Source: Nonomuraea turcica (GTDB lineage: Bacteria > Actinomycetota > Actinomycetes > Streptosporangiales > Streptosporangiaceae). From it: DNA of 64,000 nucleotides. The position numbers and the translations under genes are program-made. This document shows positions 8,931-17,982 of this stretch, in pieces; the stretch's first letter is position 1, and the number at the start of each line of letters is the position of its first letter. Under the pieces are notes generated by a model. The model did no database searches and was not told the origin of the DNA. It saw only the letters and a program-made list of their open reading frames with translations. The stretch lies in the NCBI RefSeq assembly GCF_030718205.1, contig NZ_JAUZQF010000002.1, positions 620,001-684,000 of the forward strand, written 5' to 3'.

Positions 8931-9773
8931 ATGTCTACCCGGATAGTTGCAGATTTCGAGCAAGCACGGCCGCCACAGGCCGCCGGTCCGCCACATCCGG
9001 CCCTTCGCCCTCTCCTCGCTCGCGCATACTCCGGATACAGTGCGGACGCCGACCAGTCAGATCGCCTGCGACGCCCGGCGACCGCATCGGTGTCGCTGAT
9101 CCTCAAAATCCAGGATTCCGCTCACCGGCCCCCCGCGTTCGTCCACGGCGCCCATGATTCGTGCGCCACGATCCAGGGCGCCTGTGCACCCTCCTACCTA
9201 GAGGTCCGACTGGCACCGATCGGCGCGTACGTCCTGCTGGGCGTGCCAGTACACGAGTTCAACGCAAGCATCGTGGACCTGAGGGATCTACTCGGCCCGG
9301 ACAGCGACCGCTTGGTGGAGAGGGTACGCGCCGCGCGGGACTGGGCTCACCGCTTCCGGCTCATCGACGAACACCTCTTGCACCGGGCCGAGAACGGGCC
9401 ACGGCCGGCGTCCGCCGTGGCGTGGGCGTGGCAGCGGCTGCTCGCCACCAGCGGCACTATCCCCATCAGGGCCATCGCCGCCGAGGTCGGCTGGAGCAAC
9501 AAGCACCTGATCGACAAGTTTCGGCAACAGGTCGGCCTGCCGCCGAAGACGGTCGCCCGCCTGATCAGATTCAACCGGCTGCTCTCCTGCCTGGACGAGT
9601 CCCCGCTGCCGCGCTGGGAGCGCATTGCGGCGGACTGCGGCTACGCCGATCAAGCGCATCTGGTCCGCGACTTCCGAGAGTTCGCCGGGACCACACCCAC
9701 CGGCTTCCTCGATGCCGCTCTCCCCGCCGATCGAGTGCACCGGGTTCAGGACGAGTTCGTACTAGACCTCTGA
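8931..9773 (+). CDS. AraC-family transcriptional regulator
   Basis: A 280-aa protein with an N-terminal sensing domain (ATASVSLILKIQDSAHRPPA) and a C-terminal two-helix-turn-helix AraC domain. The first HTH is IPIRAIAAEVGWSNKHLIDKF and the second is WERIAADCGYADQAHLVRDF, followed by the family's end motif FREFAGTTPTGFL. The layout matches one-component regulators with a DUF6597-like N-domain. No ligand can be inferred. It lies about 70 bases upstream of the flavin oxidoreductase gene on the same strand and may regulate it. Confidence 0.85.
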   Translation: MSTRIVADFEQARPPQAAGPPHPALRPLLARAYSGYSADADQSDRLRRPATASVSLILKIQDSAHRPPAFVHGAHDSCATIQGACAPSYLEVRLAPIGAYVLLGVPVHEFNASIVDLRDLLGPDSDRLVERVRAARDWAHRFRLIDEHLLHRAENGPRPASAVAWAWQRLLATSGTIPIRAIAAEVGWSNKHLIDKFRQQVGLPPKTVARLIRFNRLLSCLDESPLPRWERIAADCGYADQAHLVRDFREFAGTTPTGFLDAALPADRVHRVQDEFVLDL

Positions 9774-9844
9774 CCGGCTCAGAGACCGCAGGTTAATTCC
9801 CTTCAAGACGCCCCCACATCGGGTCCATACCGTGGTGAAGGTAC

Positions 9845-11230
9845 GTGCACCCGACCGACCGAGGGATGGAGATGGGAGAGAAGCCGAGACACGCCGGCAT
9901 GCCGGCCGGTTTCCCGGCAGTGGCGGGCAGCCTCGATGCCGCGCCGGAGGCCCTCGCCACAGCGGCGGAGGACTTCGGGCACCTCATCAGCAGGCGGCCG
10001 TTGGCCGTTCTCCGGCCGGGATCGGCTCACGACGTGGCCGCGGCGGTGAGGTGGGCGGCCCGGCACCGGATGCCGCTGGCCGCGCGGGGACAGGGTCACT
10101 CCGTGTACGGCCGCGCGCAGGTGGAAGGCGGCCTCGTGGTTGACATGAGCAGCCTCGGCGCCGTACGCGCGGTGGAGCCCGATCGAGTGGTCGTCGACGC
10201 CGGGGCGACCTGGCAGTCCGTGCTCGACGCCACGCTCCCGCACCGGCTCACCCCACCCGTGCTCACCGACTACCTCGGCCTGTCGGTCGGCGGGACGATC
10301 TCCGCAGGCGGCATCGGCGGCATGACCTTCCGTCGGGGCTTCCAAAGCTGCAACGTCATCGAGCTCGAAGTCGTCACCGGCAGCGGGGACCTCGTCACCT
10401 GCTCGACGATGCGACACCCGGAGCTCTTTGACGCCGTGCGCGCCGGGCTCGGCCAGTTCGGCATCATCACCCGGGCCGTGTTGCCCCTCGTCCCGGCCCC
10501 GGAGCAGATCCGGCTGCACACCCTCACCTACCGGGATGCCCCTACCATGACCGCTGACCAGCGGCGTCTGCTGACCATGGACGGGATCGACTACCTCGAG
10601 GGCGCGATCCGGCCTCACTCGTCCGGCTGGCAGCACGTGATCGAGGTGGCGGTCGGGCTCCCCGGCGATGGTGGTGTTCCGGCCGGCCTGTCCGACGACC
10701 GAGCCCAGGCTGAGAGCGCCGACATGCCGTATCTCGACCTGTTCCGGAGGCTGAGCCAGTTGGAGAACCAGCTGCGTTCGACCGGCGCGTGGCGCCATCC
10801 TCATCCCTGGCTGAATTCCTTCCTCCCGGACTCGACCACGGACGCCGTAATCGTCGAACTCCTCCGCACGTTGGATCCGCTGGAGCTGGGCGAATACGGC
10901 CGTATTCTGGTCTACCCGTTCCTGCCAGCCCACGCTCGCACGCCTCTGCTGCGTCTTCCAGAGGAGGACGTCGCCTTCCTCGTCAACCTCGTACGCTTCC
11001 CGAAGAACAATCCCTCCCTGGCCAACGACCTGGTCGAAGCCAACCGCGTGGTGTACGACCGCGTCCGGGCCGCCGGCGGTCGCAGCTACCCCGTCAGCGC
11101 CGTCGCGCTCACGCAGGCCGACTGGAAAGACCACTTCGGCCCGGCGTGGCCGGCAGTCTTGGATGCGAAGGACCGCTTCGATCCGCGACACCTCCTGAGC
11201 CCCGGGCAGGAGATGTTCCCCCCTCGGTGA
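9845..11230 (+). CDS. FAD-binding oxidoreductase, VAO/cytokinin-dehydrogenase-like
   Basis: A 461-aa protein of the vanillyl-alcohol-oxidase/PCMH flavoprotein fold. The N-terminal FAD domain has AVLRPGSAHDVAAAVRWA and ARGQGHSVYG; the His in GHS is where 8-alpha-histidyl FAD is usually attached. It continues with GLSVGGTISAGGIGGMTFRRG and GQFGIITRAVLPLVPAP. The C-terminal half, with KNNPSLANDLVEANR and FDPRHLLSPGQEMF, resembles the cytokinin-dehydrogenase substrate domain. It probably oxidises a small amine or alcohol; the substrate is unknown. GTG 9845 is used because AAGG precedes it; ATGs at 9866 and 9872 are alternatives. No signal peptide is seen, so it is probably cytoplasmic. Confidence 0.8.
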   Translation: MHPTDRGMEMGEKPRHAGMPAGFPAVAGSLDAAPEALATAAEDFGHLISRRPLAVLRPGSAHDVAAAVRWAARHRMPLAARGQGHSVYGRAQVEGGLVVDMSSLGAVRAVEPDRVVVDAGATWQSVLDATLPHRLTPPVLTDYLGLSVGGTISAGGIGGMTFRRGFQSCNVIELEVVTGSGDLVTCSTMRHPELFDAVRAGLGQFGIITRAVLPLVPAPEQIRLHTLTYRDAPTMTADQRRLLTMDGIDYLEGAIRPHSSGWQHVIEVAVGLPGDGGVPAGLSDDRAQAESADMPYLDLFRRLSQLENQLRSTGAWRHPHPWLNSFLPDSTTDAVIVELLRTLDPLELGEYGRILVYPFLPAHARTPLLRLPEEDVAFLVNLVRFPKNNPSLANDLVEANRVVYDRVRAAGGRSYPVSAVALTQADWKDHFGPAWPAVLDAKDRFDPRHLLSPGQEMFPPR

Positions 11231-11392
11231 ACCACCGTGCCGGGGCCCATCCAGCCTTCGCTTGTCATGTGTGCGCCTGCTGACCTGGGGAATCAGGCTC
11301 ATTGGCTGCTTCTAGCCGCCGTACCTGCGCCGCCCGGTGCCGCAGTTCACCGACGCCACCTGGCCGGCCTTTTCCTCATAGAGAGATGAACG

Positions 11393-13183
11393 ATGCGTGC
11401 CTATGCGGTCCCGGCCCCGATAACCGTTGCCCCTGACGCCCAGCTCGCCGACGTGGTGTTCGCCGACGACCGGGTGAACAGCGACATGGTCCTGTTCCAG
11501 CGCCGGTCGGCCGGCAGCTGGCGTCCGGTGACGGCCAGGCAGTTCGCGGCCGACGTTCGCAGCCTGGCGGCCGGCTTCCTCGCCGCCGGGATCCAGCCCG
11601 GCGATCGGGTCGCGCTGCTGGCCGCCACCAGCTACGAGTGGACGCTGGTGGACTATGCCCTGTGGACGGTGGCGGCGCTGCCGGTCCCGATCTATGAGAC
11701 CTCCTCGGCCGAGCAGGTCCGCTGGGTGCTGGAGGACGCCGGCCCGGTCGCAGTGGTGGTCGAGAGCGAGACGCATCGCCGCTTGGTCGAGGACGTGGCC
11801 GAGGGCCTGTCCGGGCCGCTGCAGGTGTGGCAGATCGGCGGCGGCGGGCTGGACCGTCTCCGCGAGGGCGGGCTGGACGTGGACGACGCTCAGCTGCGTG
11901 AGCGCCGCCGGGCGGTGTCGGCCGACGACCTGGCGACGATCATCTACACCTCGGGCACCACCGGCCGCCCGAAGGGCTGCATGCTGAGTCACGGCAACCT
12001 GCTGTACGAGGCTCGCGTCGCGATCGACAGCCTGGAGCGGATCTTCGGCCAGGACGCCTCGACCCTGCTGTTCCTCCCGCTGGCGCACGTATTCGCGCGG
12101 GTGATCCAGGTGGCCTGCGTGGAGCGGGGTATGCGCCTGGCGCACAGCGCCGACACGGCCAGGCTGACCGAGGACCTGGCCGCCCTGCAACCGTCGTTCC
12201 TGCTGGCGGTGCCCAGGGTATTCGAGCGGGTCTACAACAGTGCTCAGCAGCGGGCCCATGCTGAGGGCAAGGGGAGAATCTTCGACTGGGCCGACCGGAC
12301 CGCCGTGGCCTACAGCCAGGCGCTGGACGATGGGCGGCCAGGCTGGCTCTTGCGCCTGGCACACCGCCTGTCCGACCGGCTGGTGTACCGGCGGCTGCGG
12401 GCCGCGCTCGGCGGCCGGGTCGGCTACGCCATCTCCGGCGGAGCACCGCTGGGCGTACGGCTGGGCCACTTCCTCCGCGGAATCGGCATCACCGTGCTGG
12501 AAGGCTACGGGTTGACCGAGACCACTGCCGCCGCGACCGTGAACCGGCCCCACGCGCTGAAGATCGGCACGGTGGGGCCGCCCCTCCCCGGGGTCGAGAT
12601 CCGGATCGCCGACGACGGCGAGATCCTGATCAAGGGCCCGATCCTGTTCCAGGGCTACTGGCGCAACGAGCAGGCGACCAGGGAGAGCAAGACCGCCGAT
12701 GGCTGGCTGCGCACCGGCGACGTCGGCGCCCTGGACGAGAACGGGTTCCTGACGATCTCGGGCCGCAAGAAGGAGATCATCGTCACCGCCGGCGGCAAGA
12801 ACCTCGCCCCGGAGCCGCTCGAGGACCGCCTGCGCACCCACCCGCTCATCAGCCAGGCGGTGGTCGTCGGCGACCGGCGGCCGTACACCGCCGCGCTGAT
12901 CGCCCTGGACGCCGAGGCGCTGGCGTCATGGAAGCGGGCCGTCGGCAGGCCCGAGCAGGCCGGCCCGGCCGAGCTTCGCGACGATCCGGATCTGCTGGCC
13001 AGGCTGCAGACGGCCGTGGACGAGGCCAACACGGCGGTGAGCCGGGCCGAGTCGATCCGCAGGTTCCGGATCCTTGCGGTCGACCTGACCGAGCAGAACG
13101 GATATCTGACCCCGACCCTGAAGGTCAAGCGTGCCTTGGTCCACAAGGACTTCGCGGCCGACATCGAGGAGCTGTACCGCTGA
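11393..13183 (+). CDS. Long-chain fatty acid-CoA ligase (FadD15-like)
   Basis: A 596-aa ANL-superfamily enzyme that adenylates a carboxylic acid and transfers it to CoA. Visible motifs are the AMP-binding loop TIIYTSGTTGRPKGCM (from about residue 182), GYGLTETTAA, GWLRTGDVGALDENGFL and the catalytic ISGRKKEIIVTAGGKN. The long-chain subgroup is suggested by LPLAHVFARVIQVACVERGM and the FadD15-like C-terminus FRILAVDLTEQNGYLTPTLKVKR. It is followed at once by a membrane acyltransferase, so the acyl-CoA may feed acylation of an envelope component. It could also supply acyl starters to the NRPS cluster 4 kb away, which is speculative. Confidence 0.85.
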   Translation: MRAYAVPAPITVAPDAQLADVVFADDRVNSDMVLFQRRSAGSWRPVTARQFAADVRSLAAGFLAAGIQPGDRVALLAATSYEWTLVDYALWTVAALPVPIYETSSAEQVRWVLEDAGPVAVVVESETHRRLVEDVAEGLSGPLQVWQIGGGGLDRLREGGLDVDDAQLRERRRAVSADDLATIIYTSGTTGRPKGCMLSHGNLLYEARVAIDSLERIFGQDASTLLFLPLAHVFARVIQVACVERGMRLAHSADTARLTEDLAALQPSFLLAVPRVFERVYNSAQQRAHAEGKGRIFDWADRTAVAYSQALDDGRPGWLLRLAHRLSDRLVYRRLRAALGGRVGYAISGGAPLGVRLGHFLRGIGITVLEGYGLTETTAAATVNRPHALKIGTVGPPLPGVEIRIADDGEILIKGPILFQGYWRNEQATRESKTADGWLRTGDVGALDENGFLTISGRKKEIIVTAGGKNLAPEPLEDRLRTHPLISQAVVVGDRRPYTAALIALDAEALASWKRAVGRPEQAGPAELRDDPDLLARLQTAVDEANTAVSRAESIRRFRILAVDLTEQNGYLTPTLKVKRALVHKDFAADIEELYR

Positions 13184-13248
13184 GCGCCAGACGCCAAAAC
13201 CGGCAGATCCGCCGCGTCGCGGGCCGTCAATCGACGCTGGACCGGCTG

Positions 13249-14361
13249 GTGGCGGCCACGCCGGCGTCCCGCGACCGGGTGGTCGACGCCGCCCGCGCGC
13301 TGTGCATCGTGGTCGTCACCCTCTGGCACTGGACATTGTCGGTCACCCACCGCACCGCCGACGGCAGCCTGGCTATGCCCAACCCGATCCATGCCGTGCC
13401 CGGTGGCTGGCTGGCCACCTGGGTGCTGCAGATCATGCCGGTGTTCTTCCTGGTCGGTGGGTACGCCAACCTGGTCGGCTGGCAGCGGGCTCAGGCGCGC
13501 GGGACGACCGCCGGCCAGTTCGTCCGAGACCGGCTGCGCCGGCTGCTCTTGCCGACTGCCGTCTGGGCCCTGGTCTGGCTCGCCGGCGAGCTGATCGCGG
13601 CCGCCCTGCCCGGCCTCCACCGATGGATGTGGGAGTGGTTCCCCGGCTACCTGACGCCGCTGTGGTTCCTGGGCGTGTACGGCCTGCTGATCGCCGCAGT
13701 GCCGATCACCGCGAGCTTGAACGCCCGCTACGGAGCCAGGGTCCTGGTAGCGCTCGTGCTGCTGATCACCCTCGGCAGCTTGGCGCACCGCGGCGCCGAC
13801 CTGGCCTGGGCGGCCTGGGTGACCGCCGCCCTGGTGTGGCTGTTCTGCCACCAGCTCGGCTACGCCTGGCGCAGCTGGGAGCTAGGGCGGCGGCCGCTGG
13901 CGCAGCGGCTGGCGGTTGCCGGGGCCGGACTGGCCGCGCTGGTCGGGCTGACAGTGGGAGCGGGCTACCCCCTCTCGATGGTGGCCACCGCCGGCGCCGA
14001 ATCCAACATCTTCCCGACCAACGCCACCATCGCCGCCCTGGCCGTCTTTCAACTCGGGCTGCTGGTCCTGGTCACGCCGGCCGCCGAGCGCCTGCTGCGC
14101 CGACCGGCTGTCTGGAAGCCGGTGGTGGCCCTCAACGTGGTCGCGTTGACCATCTTTCTCTGGCACATGACCGCGTACCTGGTGGTGCTGTGGGCCTATG
14201 AAGGGCTAGGCGGCAACCTGCCGGCGGAGCCAACCGTCGGCTGGTGGGCCCAGCGCTGGCTGTGGCTCCTGGCCCCATTGGCCGTGATGGCCGTGCTGGC
14301 CGTCCTGTTCGCCCGAGTCGAGCTGGCCGCCCGCCGACCCCGCAGAGGGGCAGACAGCTGA
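13249..14361 (+). CDS. Acyltransferase family 3 (OafA-like) integral membrane protein
   Basis: The frame begins with RDRVVDAARALCIVVVTLWHW, the signature N-terminus of acyltransferase_3 proteins (R-x-x-x-x-D-x-x-R-A-L-x-x-x-x-V-x-x-x-H). About ten hydrophobic helices follow, including VLQIMPVFFLVGGYANLVGW and FLWHMTAYLVVLWAY. Such enzymes move acetyl or other acyl groups across the membrane onto sugars, peptides or antibiotics. The start is unclear: GTG 13249 is used, but the frame is open back through the ligase stop (a CTG at 13180 would overlap it). The tight spacing suggests co-translation with the acyl-CoA ligase. Confidence 0.75.
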   Translation: MAATPASRDRVVDAARALCIVVVTLWHWTLSVTHRTADGSLAMPNPIHAVPGGWLATWVLQIMPVFFLVGGYANLVGWQRAQARGTTAGQFVRDRLRRLLLPTAVWALVWLAGELIAAALPGLHRWMWEWFPGYLTPLWFLGVYGLLIAAVPITASLNARYGARVLVALVLLITLGSLAHRGADLAWAAWVTAALVWLFCHQLGYAWRSWELGRRPLAQRLAVAGAGLAALVGLTVGAGYPLSMVATAGAESNIFPTNATIAALAVFQLGLLVLVTPAAERLLRRPAVWKPVVALNVVALTIFLWHMTAYLVVLWAYEGLGGNLPAEPTVGWWAQRWLWLLAPLAVMAVLAVLFARVELAARRPRRGADS

Positions 14362-14493
14362 GCTGGGCACTCGCAAAAGACCGGGCCGTGTCATCCCCAC
14401 CGGGAACACGAACCGCAGCCAGCAGCCGGAGATGCCCAATGGATCATGGTGTGCAGGATTGGTGCAACCGAGCACACACGAAGCACGCGACCA

Positions 14494-14583
14494 CTAGACG
14501 AAAATTCTAGAACGCATCCGATCCCGCGTTATCGCAGACCCGGTGCTACTGTCGACCATAGTTTTTCTATGAACATAGAAAAA
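14494..14583. promoter_or_regulatory. Palindromes upstream of the decarboxylase-TetR pair
   Basis: The gap 14362-14644 carries an unusually AT-rich perfect inverted repeat, TTTTTCTATG (14562-14571) and CATAGAAAAA (14574-14583) separated by AA. A smaller one, CTAGA (14494-14498) and TCTAG (14506-14510), lies upstream. A 10-bp half-site palindrome about 60 bases before the decarboxylase start is a good candidate operator for the TetR protein encoded just downstream. The role is inferred from position and symmetry. Confidence 0.5.
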
Positions 14584-14644
14584 AGGTTCTCGGTTTCCGT
14601 CCTCCCCGGTCTCGGTGCGGTGACGGTGAGGAAGGGGGAACGTC

Positions 14645-16069
14645 GTGGTGACGACACCTCACACCGCAAGCCGGTTTCTGCACAGCGGACCGGCGGGCGC
14701 AGCGGCACTGGCCGAGCAGTTGCAGACCGCCGTCGCGGAGATGGCTCGTTGGATGGACGAGTACGGGAGCTTCAGCCCGCACCCGTCTTTGGACGTTGAG
14801 ATGGACGCGCTGAAGCGGGCCACCGAGGAGCTGCGCGTCCGGTTGCGGGAGAACTATCCGTTCTTCCACCCCCGCTACGTCGGTCAGATGCTCAAGCCAC
14901 CGCACCCGGCAGCGGTGATCGGCTACGTGACCGCGATGATGATCAACCCGAACAATCACGCTCTGGACGGCGGGCCGGCCACCGCGCGGATGGAAAAGGA
15001 GGTCGTGGCGCAGCTGGCGGCCATGTTCGGCTTCGAGCAGCACTTGGGCCACCTGACCAGCAGTGGCACCATCGCCAACCTCGAGGCCCTGTTCGTCGCC
15101 CGCCAGACACACCCGGGCAAGGCGGTGGCCTACAGCGCTGACGCGCACTACACCCACTCCCGCATGTGCCACCTGCTGGGAGTGGACGGCACGGCGGTCC
15201 CGACGACGGCCGACGGCACGATGGACCTGCAGGCTTTGGAGGAGCTGCTGCGCACCGGGGCCATCGGCACCGTGGTGGCCACCACCGGCACGACCGGACT
15301 GGGAGCGATCGACCCGGTCCACGACATCGTCGCGCTGTGCCGGCGCTACGGGGCGCGGGTGCACGTCGACGCCGCCTACGGCGGGTTCTTCCGTCTCATC
15401 GCCGACGACAGCCCCGACGGTGTGGCTGCCGCCCCCTTCGCCGCCATCGCCGAGTGCGACTCGGTCGTCATCGACCCGCACAAGCACGGCCTGCAGCCCT
15501 ATGGCTGCGGCGCGGTCCTGTTCAAGGACCCCGGCGCGGCGCGGCATTACCTGCACGAGTCGCCTTACACCTACTTCACCTCCGAGGAACTGCACCTGGG
15601 TGAGATCTCTCTGGAGTGTTCGCGCGCCGGCGCGGCGGCCGCCGCCCTGTGGCTGACACTGCGGCTGCTGCCGTTGACGCCCGAGGGCCTGGGCGCGGCG
15701 CTGCGCCCAGGCCGGCGCGCCGCGCTGGCCTGGGCGGAGCGCATCAGGACCGGCGAGCAGCTGACCCTGTACCAGCCCCCGCAGCTCGACATCCTCACCT
15801 ACTACCCCACCCGTGACCGCTTGTCGGAGATAGACCGGGCCAGCACACACGTCCTGACCCGGGGCATGCGGCTGCCCGCAGCGCAGTCACTGTTCGTGGC
15901 CACCTACACCGTCGATGCCGCCGCCCTGGTCGCACGCGCGCACCGGGTGGCCGCCGACGTGCCGCACGGCCGCATTCTGCGCAGTGTGCTGATGAAGCCC
16001 GAGACCGAGCAGCACGTCCCGTCCCTGCACCGGCACGTCCTCGACCTGCTCGCCAACAGCGGCACGTAA
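14645..16069 (+). CDS. PLP-dependent group II amino acid decarboxylase
   Basis: A 474-aa member of the aromatic-L-amino-acid/glutamate decarboxylase family. Key features are the N-terminal region FHPRYVGQMLKPPHP, the PLP-ring-binding stretch GHLTSSGTIANLEALFVAR, the phosphate/aldimine region TTGTTGLGAIDPVHDI, HVDAAYGGFF, and the PLP lysine in DPHKHGLQPYGCG (Lys about 280). Sequence alone does not tell whether the substrate is aromatic, Asp, Glu or diaminobutyrate. GTG 14645 follows AAGGGGG by 6 bases. It is upstream of a TetR gene in the same orientation and behind a strong palindrome, suggesting an autoregulated pair. It lies only 1 kb from the NRPS cluster end and might supply an amine, but no link is shown. 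Confidence 0.85.
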   Translation: MVTTPHTASRFLHSGPAGAAALAEQLQTAVAEMARWMDEYGSFSPHPSLDVEMDALKRATEELRVRLRENYPFFHPRYVGQMLKPPHPAAVIGYVTAMMINPNNHALDGGPATARMEKEVVAQLAAMFGFEQHLGHLTSSGTIANLEALFVARQTHPGKAVAYSADAHYTHSRMCHLLGVDGTAVPTTADGTMDLQALEELLRTGAIGTVVATTGTTGLGAIDPVHDIVALCRRYGARVHVDAAYGGFFRLIADDSPDGVAAAPFAAIAECDSVVIDPHKHGLQPYGCGAVLFKDPGAARHYLHESPYTYFTSEELHLGEISLECSRAGAAAAALWLTLRLLPLTPEGLGAALRPGRRAALAWAERIRTGEQLTLYQPPQLDILTYYPTRDRLSEIDRASTHVLTRGMRLPAAQSLFVATYTVDAAALVARAHRVAADVPHGRILRSVLMKPETEQHVPSLHRHVLDLLANSGT

Positions 16070-16128
16070 GCCGCCGGTCACCCAGCAGCCCGTACAGACC
16101 TCCAATCGGCCAACGGAAGGGAGCCGCC

Positions 16129-16722
16129 GTGCCTAAGGTCGTCGACCATGATCAACGCAGAGTGGAGCTCATCGAGGCCACCTGGCGCACCATCGCCCGC
16201 ACCGGATGGGACTCGGCCACCATGGCCGCCATCGCCGCCGAAGCCGGCTTCTCCAACGGAGCGCTCAAACCGTACTTCGCGACCAAGGACAACCTGTTGG
16301 CCGCCGCCTTCGAGCACATCTACGTCCAGACCGGCCGCCGCATGGCCGCCGCCACCGCCGGCAAGCAGGGCCTGACGGCCCTGCGCGCCTACTGCCAGGA
16401 GATCTTGCCGCTGGACGACACAACCCGGGACGAAGCCCGCATCGTCATCCCCTTCTGGCACAAAGCTCTCACCAGTCCCCGCCTGGCGGCGCGGCACGAG
16501 CACGCCATGCGCGAGTGGCGCGGACAACTCCAGCGCTACCTCACCGAAGCCCGCGAAGCCGGTGAGGTCCGCACGCCGATCCCCGACGAACAGATCATCG
16601 GGCACCTGCTCACCGCGCTGCTCGGCGCGCAGATCACCGCAACGCTCATGCCCACCCTGGAAACCACCCAGACCCTCACCGCACAGCTCGACGGTTTCCT
16701 CACCCTGCTCACGGTTCCTTGA
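16129..16722 (+). CDS. TetR/AcrR-family repressor (BetI-like)
   Basis: A 197-aa protein with the N-terminal TetR HTH (RRVELIEATWRTIARTGWD, then MAAIAAEAGFSNGALKPYFATKDNLLAAAF). An all-helical ligand domain with IVIPFWHKALTSPRLAARH recalls the BetI C-terminal domain (TetR_C_6). It follows the decarboxylase gene by 59 bases and probably controls it through the palindrome at 14562-14583. It converges with the dioxygenase gene at the end of the NRPS arm. Confidence 0.85.
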   Translation: MPKVVDHDQRRVELIEATWRTIARTGWDSATMAAIAAEAGFSNGALKPYFATKDNLLAAAFEHIYVQTGRRMAAATAGKQGLTALRAYCQEILPLDDTTRDEARIVIPFWHKALTSPRLAARHEHAMREWRGQLQRYLTEAREAGEVRTPIPDEQIIGHLLTALLGAQITATLMPTLETTQTLTAQLDGFLTLLTVP

Positions 16723-17074
16723 TGCAGAGCTCCCCCGCCAGCACATATGCGCAGCTGTTGTGTCACCGAGCTTTGAGCACCGCACGGGCTCCCGTCGATG
16801 AGCAGATCGCCTACGCAGGCCTGGCGCGGGAAGATCAACGCCCGCCGACATCGCGGCAACTGCCAGGTCCCGCGGAGGTCTCCGCGGTGCAGCCGTGGTA
16901 TCGGGCCGCGGCGACGATCGGCGGATGCCGCACCGGGACCGCTTGGCCCTCCCGGCGTACGGCCGGCCGCCAGGCGCTGGCAACGCTGCGGTTCAAAGAG
17001 GCACCTTGAGTGGAAGGGGACGAAAGTCCACACGTCCGGACATGGAGGCCGTCGGGACGCTGCGCTGACGCCGC
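16723..17074. other. Convergent intergenic region with a hairpin
   Basis: This 352-base gap lies between the TetR gene (+) and the dioxygenase gene (-). It contains a perfect hairpin, CCGCGGAG (16870-16877) and CTCCGCGG (16880-16887) with a two-base spacer, which could serve as a bidirectional terminator although no T-run follows. ORFs across the gap have no convincing protein character. This marks the likely edge of the biosynthetic cluster. Confidence 0.4.
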
Positions 17075-17980
17075 TCAGATCATCGCCACCAGGATCCTTC
17101 TCGGGCCGGTGTAAGCGTGCCTGCCGTGCATGACGAGCAGGTTGTCGATCATCATGACGTCGCCTTCCTGCCAGGGGAAGGAGCATTCGTTCCGTTTGGC
17201 GACGTCGCGGATGTGCTGGAGGTCGACCACGTCCAGCGGGCTGCCGTCGCCGTAGGTGGCCTGGAGGGGCAGGTCTTCGTCGGTCTCTGCCATCTCCAGC
17301 AGGGCATCGGCCTCGTCGTCCGGGAGGTTGGAGACGTGCCACTGCTCGGCCTGGTTGAACCAGACCTCCTCGCCGGTGACGGGCTGACGCCGGATGGCCG
17401 GGCGGACCTGTCGTACTCTGAGCTCCTCATCATCGGTCCAGTGGAACTCCGCGCCGGTTTCCGCCAGCGTCTTCTCCACCTCGGCCCGGTCGGCCGTCTC
17501 GTAAGTGTCCTGCCAGGACTTGCCGAAGCCGAATCCCCCGTGCAGATTCTGCAGGTAGGCGACGCCGCGGGTGGCGAAGCGCTCGCGAACCTCGGGTGCG
17601 ATGCCGGCCAGCACGGCCCTGGAGTCCGAGACGGGCGTCGCGCCTCCGGTCTCGGGAGCCTGGTCGCAGTAGAAGAACAGGCGTGAGGGCCAGCGGTGGG
17701 CGTAGGACAGCTCGTTGTGCAGGGAGATCTCGTACTCCGCCGGGTACTCGGTGGAGGTCCACACGCCGGTCTGCACGGCCATGCGGGGAGAGTTGCCGTG
17801 CCGGTAGTCGGTGAACGGTTCCCCGAACGTGCTGACGAACCGGTGGAAGTCAGCGGGCGAGGCGATGCCGAGACCGCGGAACAGCACGGCACCGTGCTGG
17901 ACGAGCAACTCGTCGGCGGGCCCGCGCGCGGCGTCGTCGAGCACGGCGATCGTGGTCGCACCTGAGGTGATCTTGTCCAT
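17075..17980 (-). CDS. Fe(II)/2-oxoglutarate dioxygenase, TauD/AsnO/SyrP-like
   Basis: A 301-aa TauD-family hydroxylase. The metal site reads SLHNELSYAH (His88 and Glu90 of the HxD/E pair) with the distal His near the end (VMHGRHAYTGPRRIL, His285 by position). The Arg-Arg after GP suits 2-oxoglutarate binding. The HNEL variant with Glu is typical of AsnO, SyrP and related NRPS-linked beta-hydroxylases acting on Asn, Asp or Arg. The first minus-arm A-domain reads as Asp-like, so beta-hydroxylation of Asp, free or carrier-bound, is the likely job. ATG 17978-17980 starts two bases after the MFS stop, so it is the last gene of the minus operon. The longer frame to 18298 is the MFS gene's shadow. 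Confidence 0.85.
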   Translation of the reverse strand: MDKITSGATTIAVLDDAARGPADELLVQHGAVLFRGLGIASPADFHRFVSTFGEPFTDYRHGNSPRMAVQTGVWTSTEYPAEYEISLHNELSYAHRWPSRLFFYCDQAPETGGATPVSDSRAVLAGIAPEVRERFATRGVAYLQNLHGGFGFGKSWQDTYETADRAEVEKTLAETGAEFHWTDDEELRVRQVRPAIRRQPVTGEEVWFNQAEQWHVSNLPDDEADALLEMAETDEDLPLQATYGDGSPLDVVDLQHIRDVAKRNECSFPWQEGDVMMIDNLLVMHGRHAYTGPRRILVAMI

Positions 17981-17982
17981 GG

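Noticed and set aside
11393..14361. Acyl-CoA ligase and acyltransferase as members of the NRPS cluster
   Set aside because: They are over 2.5 kb from the cluster edge, separated by the decarboxylase-TetR unit, and no lipid-starter feature is certain in C1.
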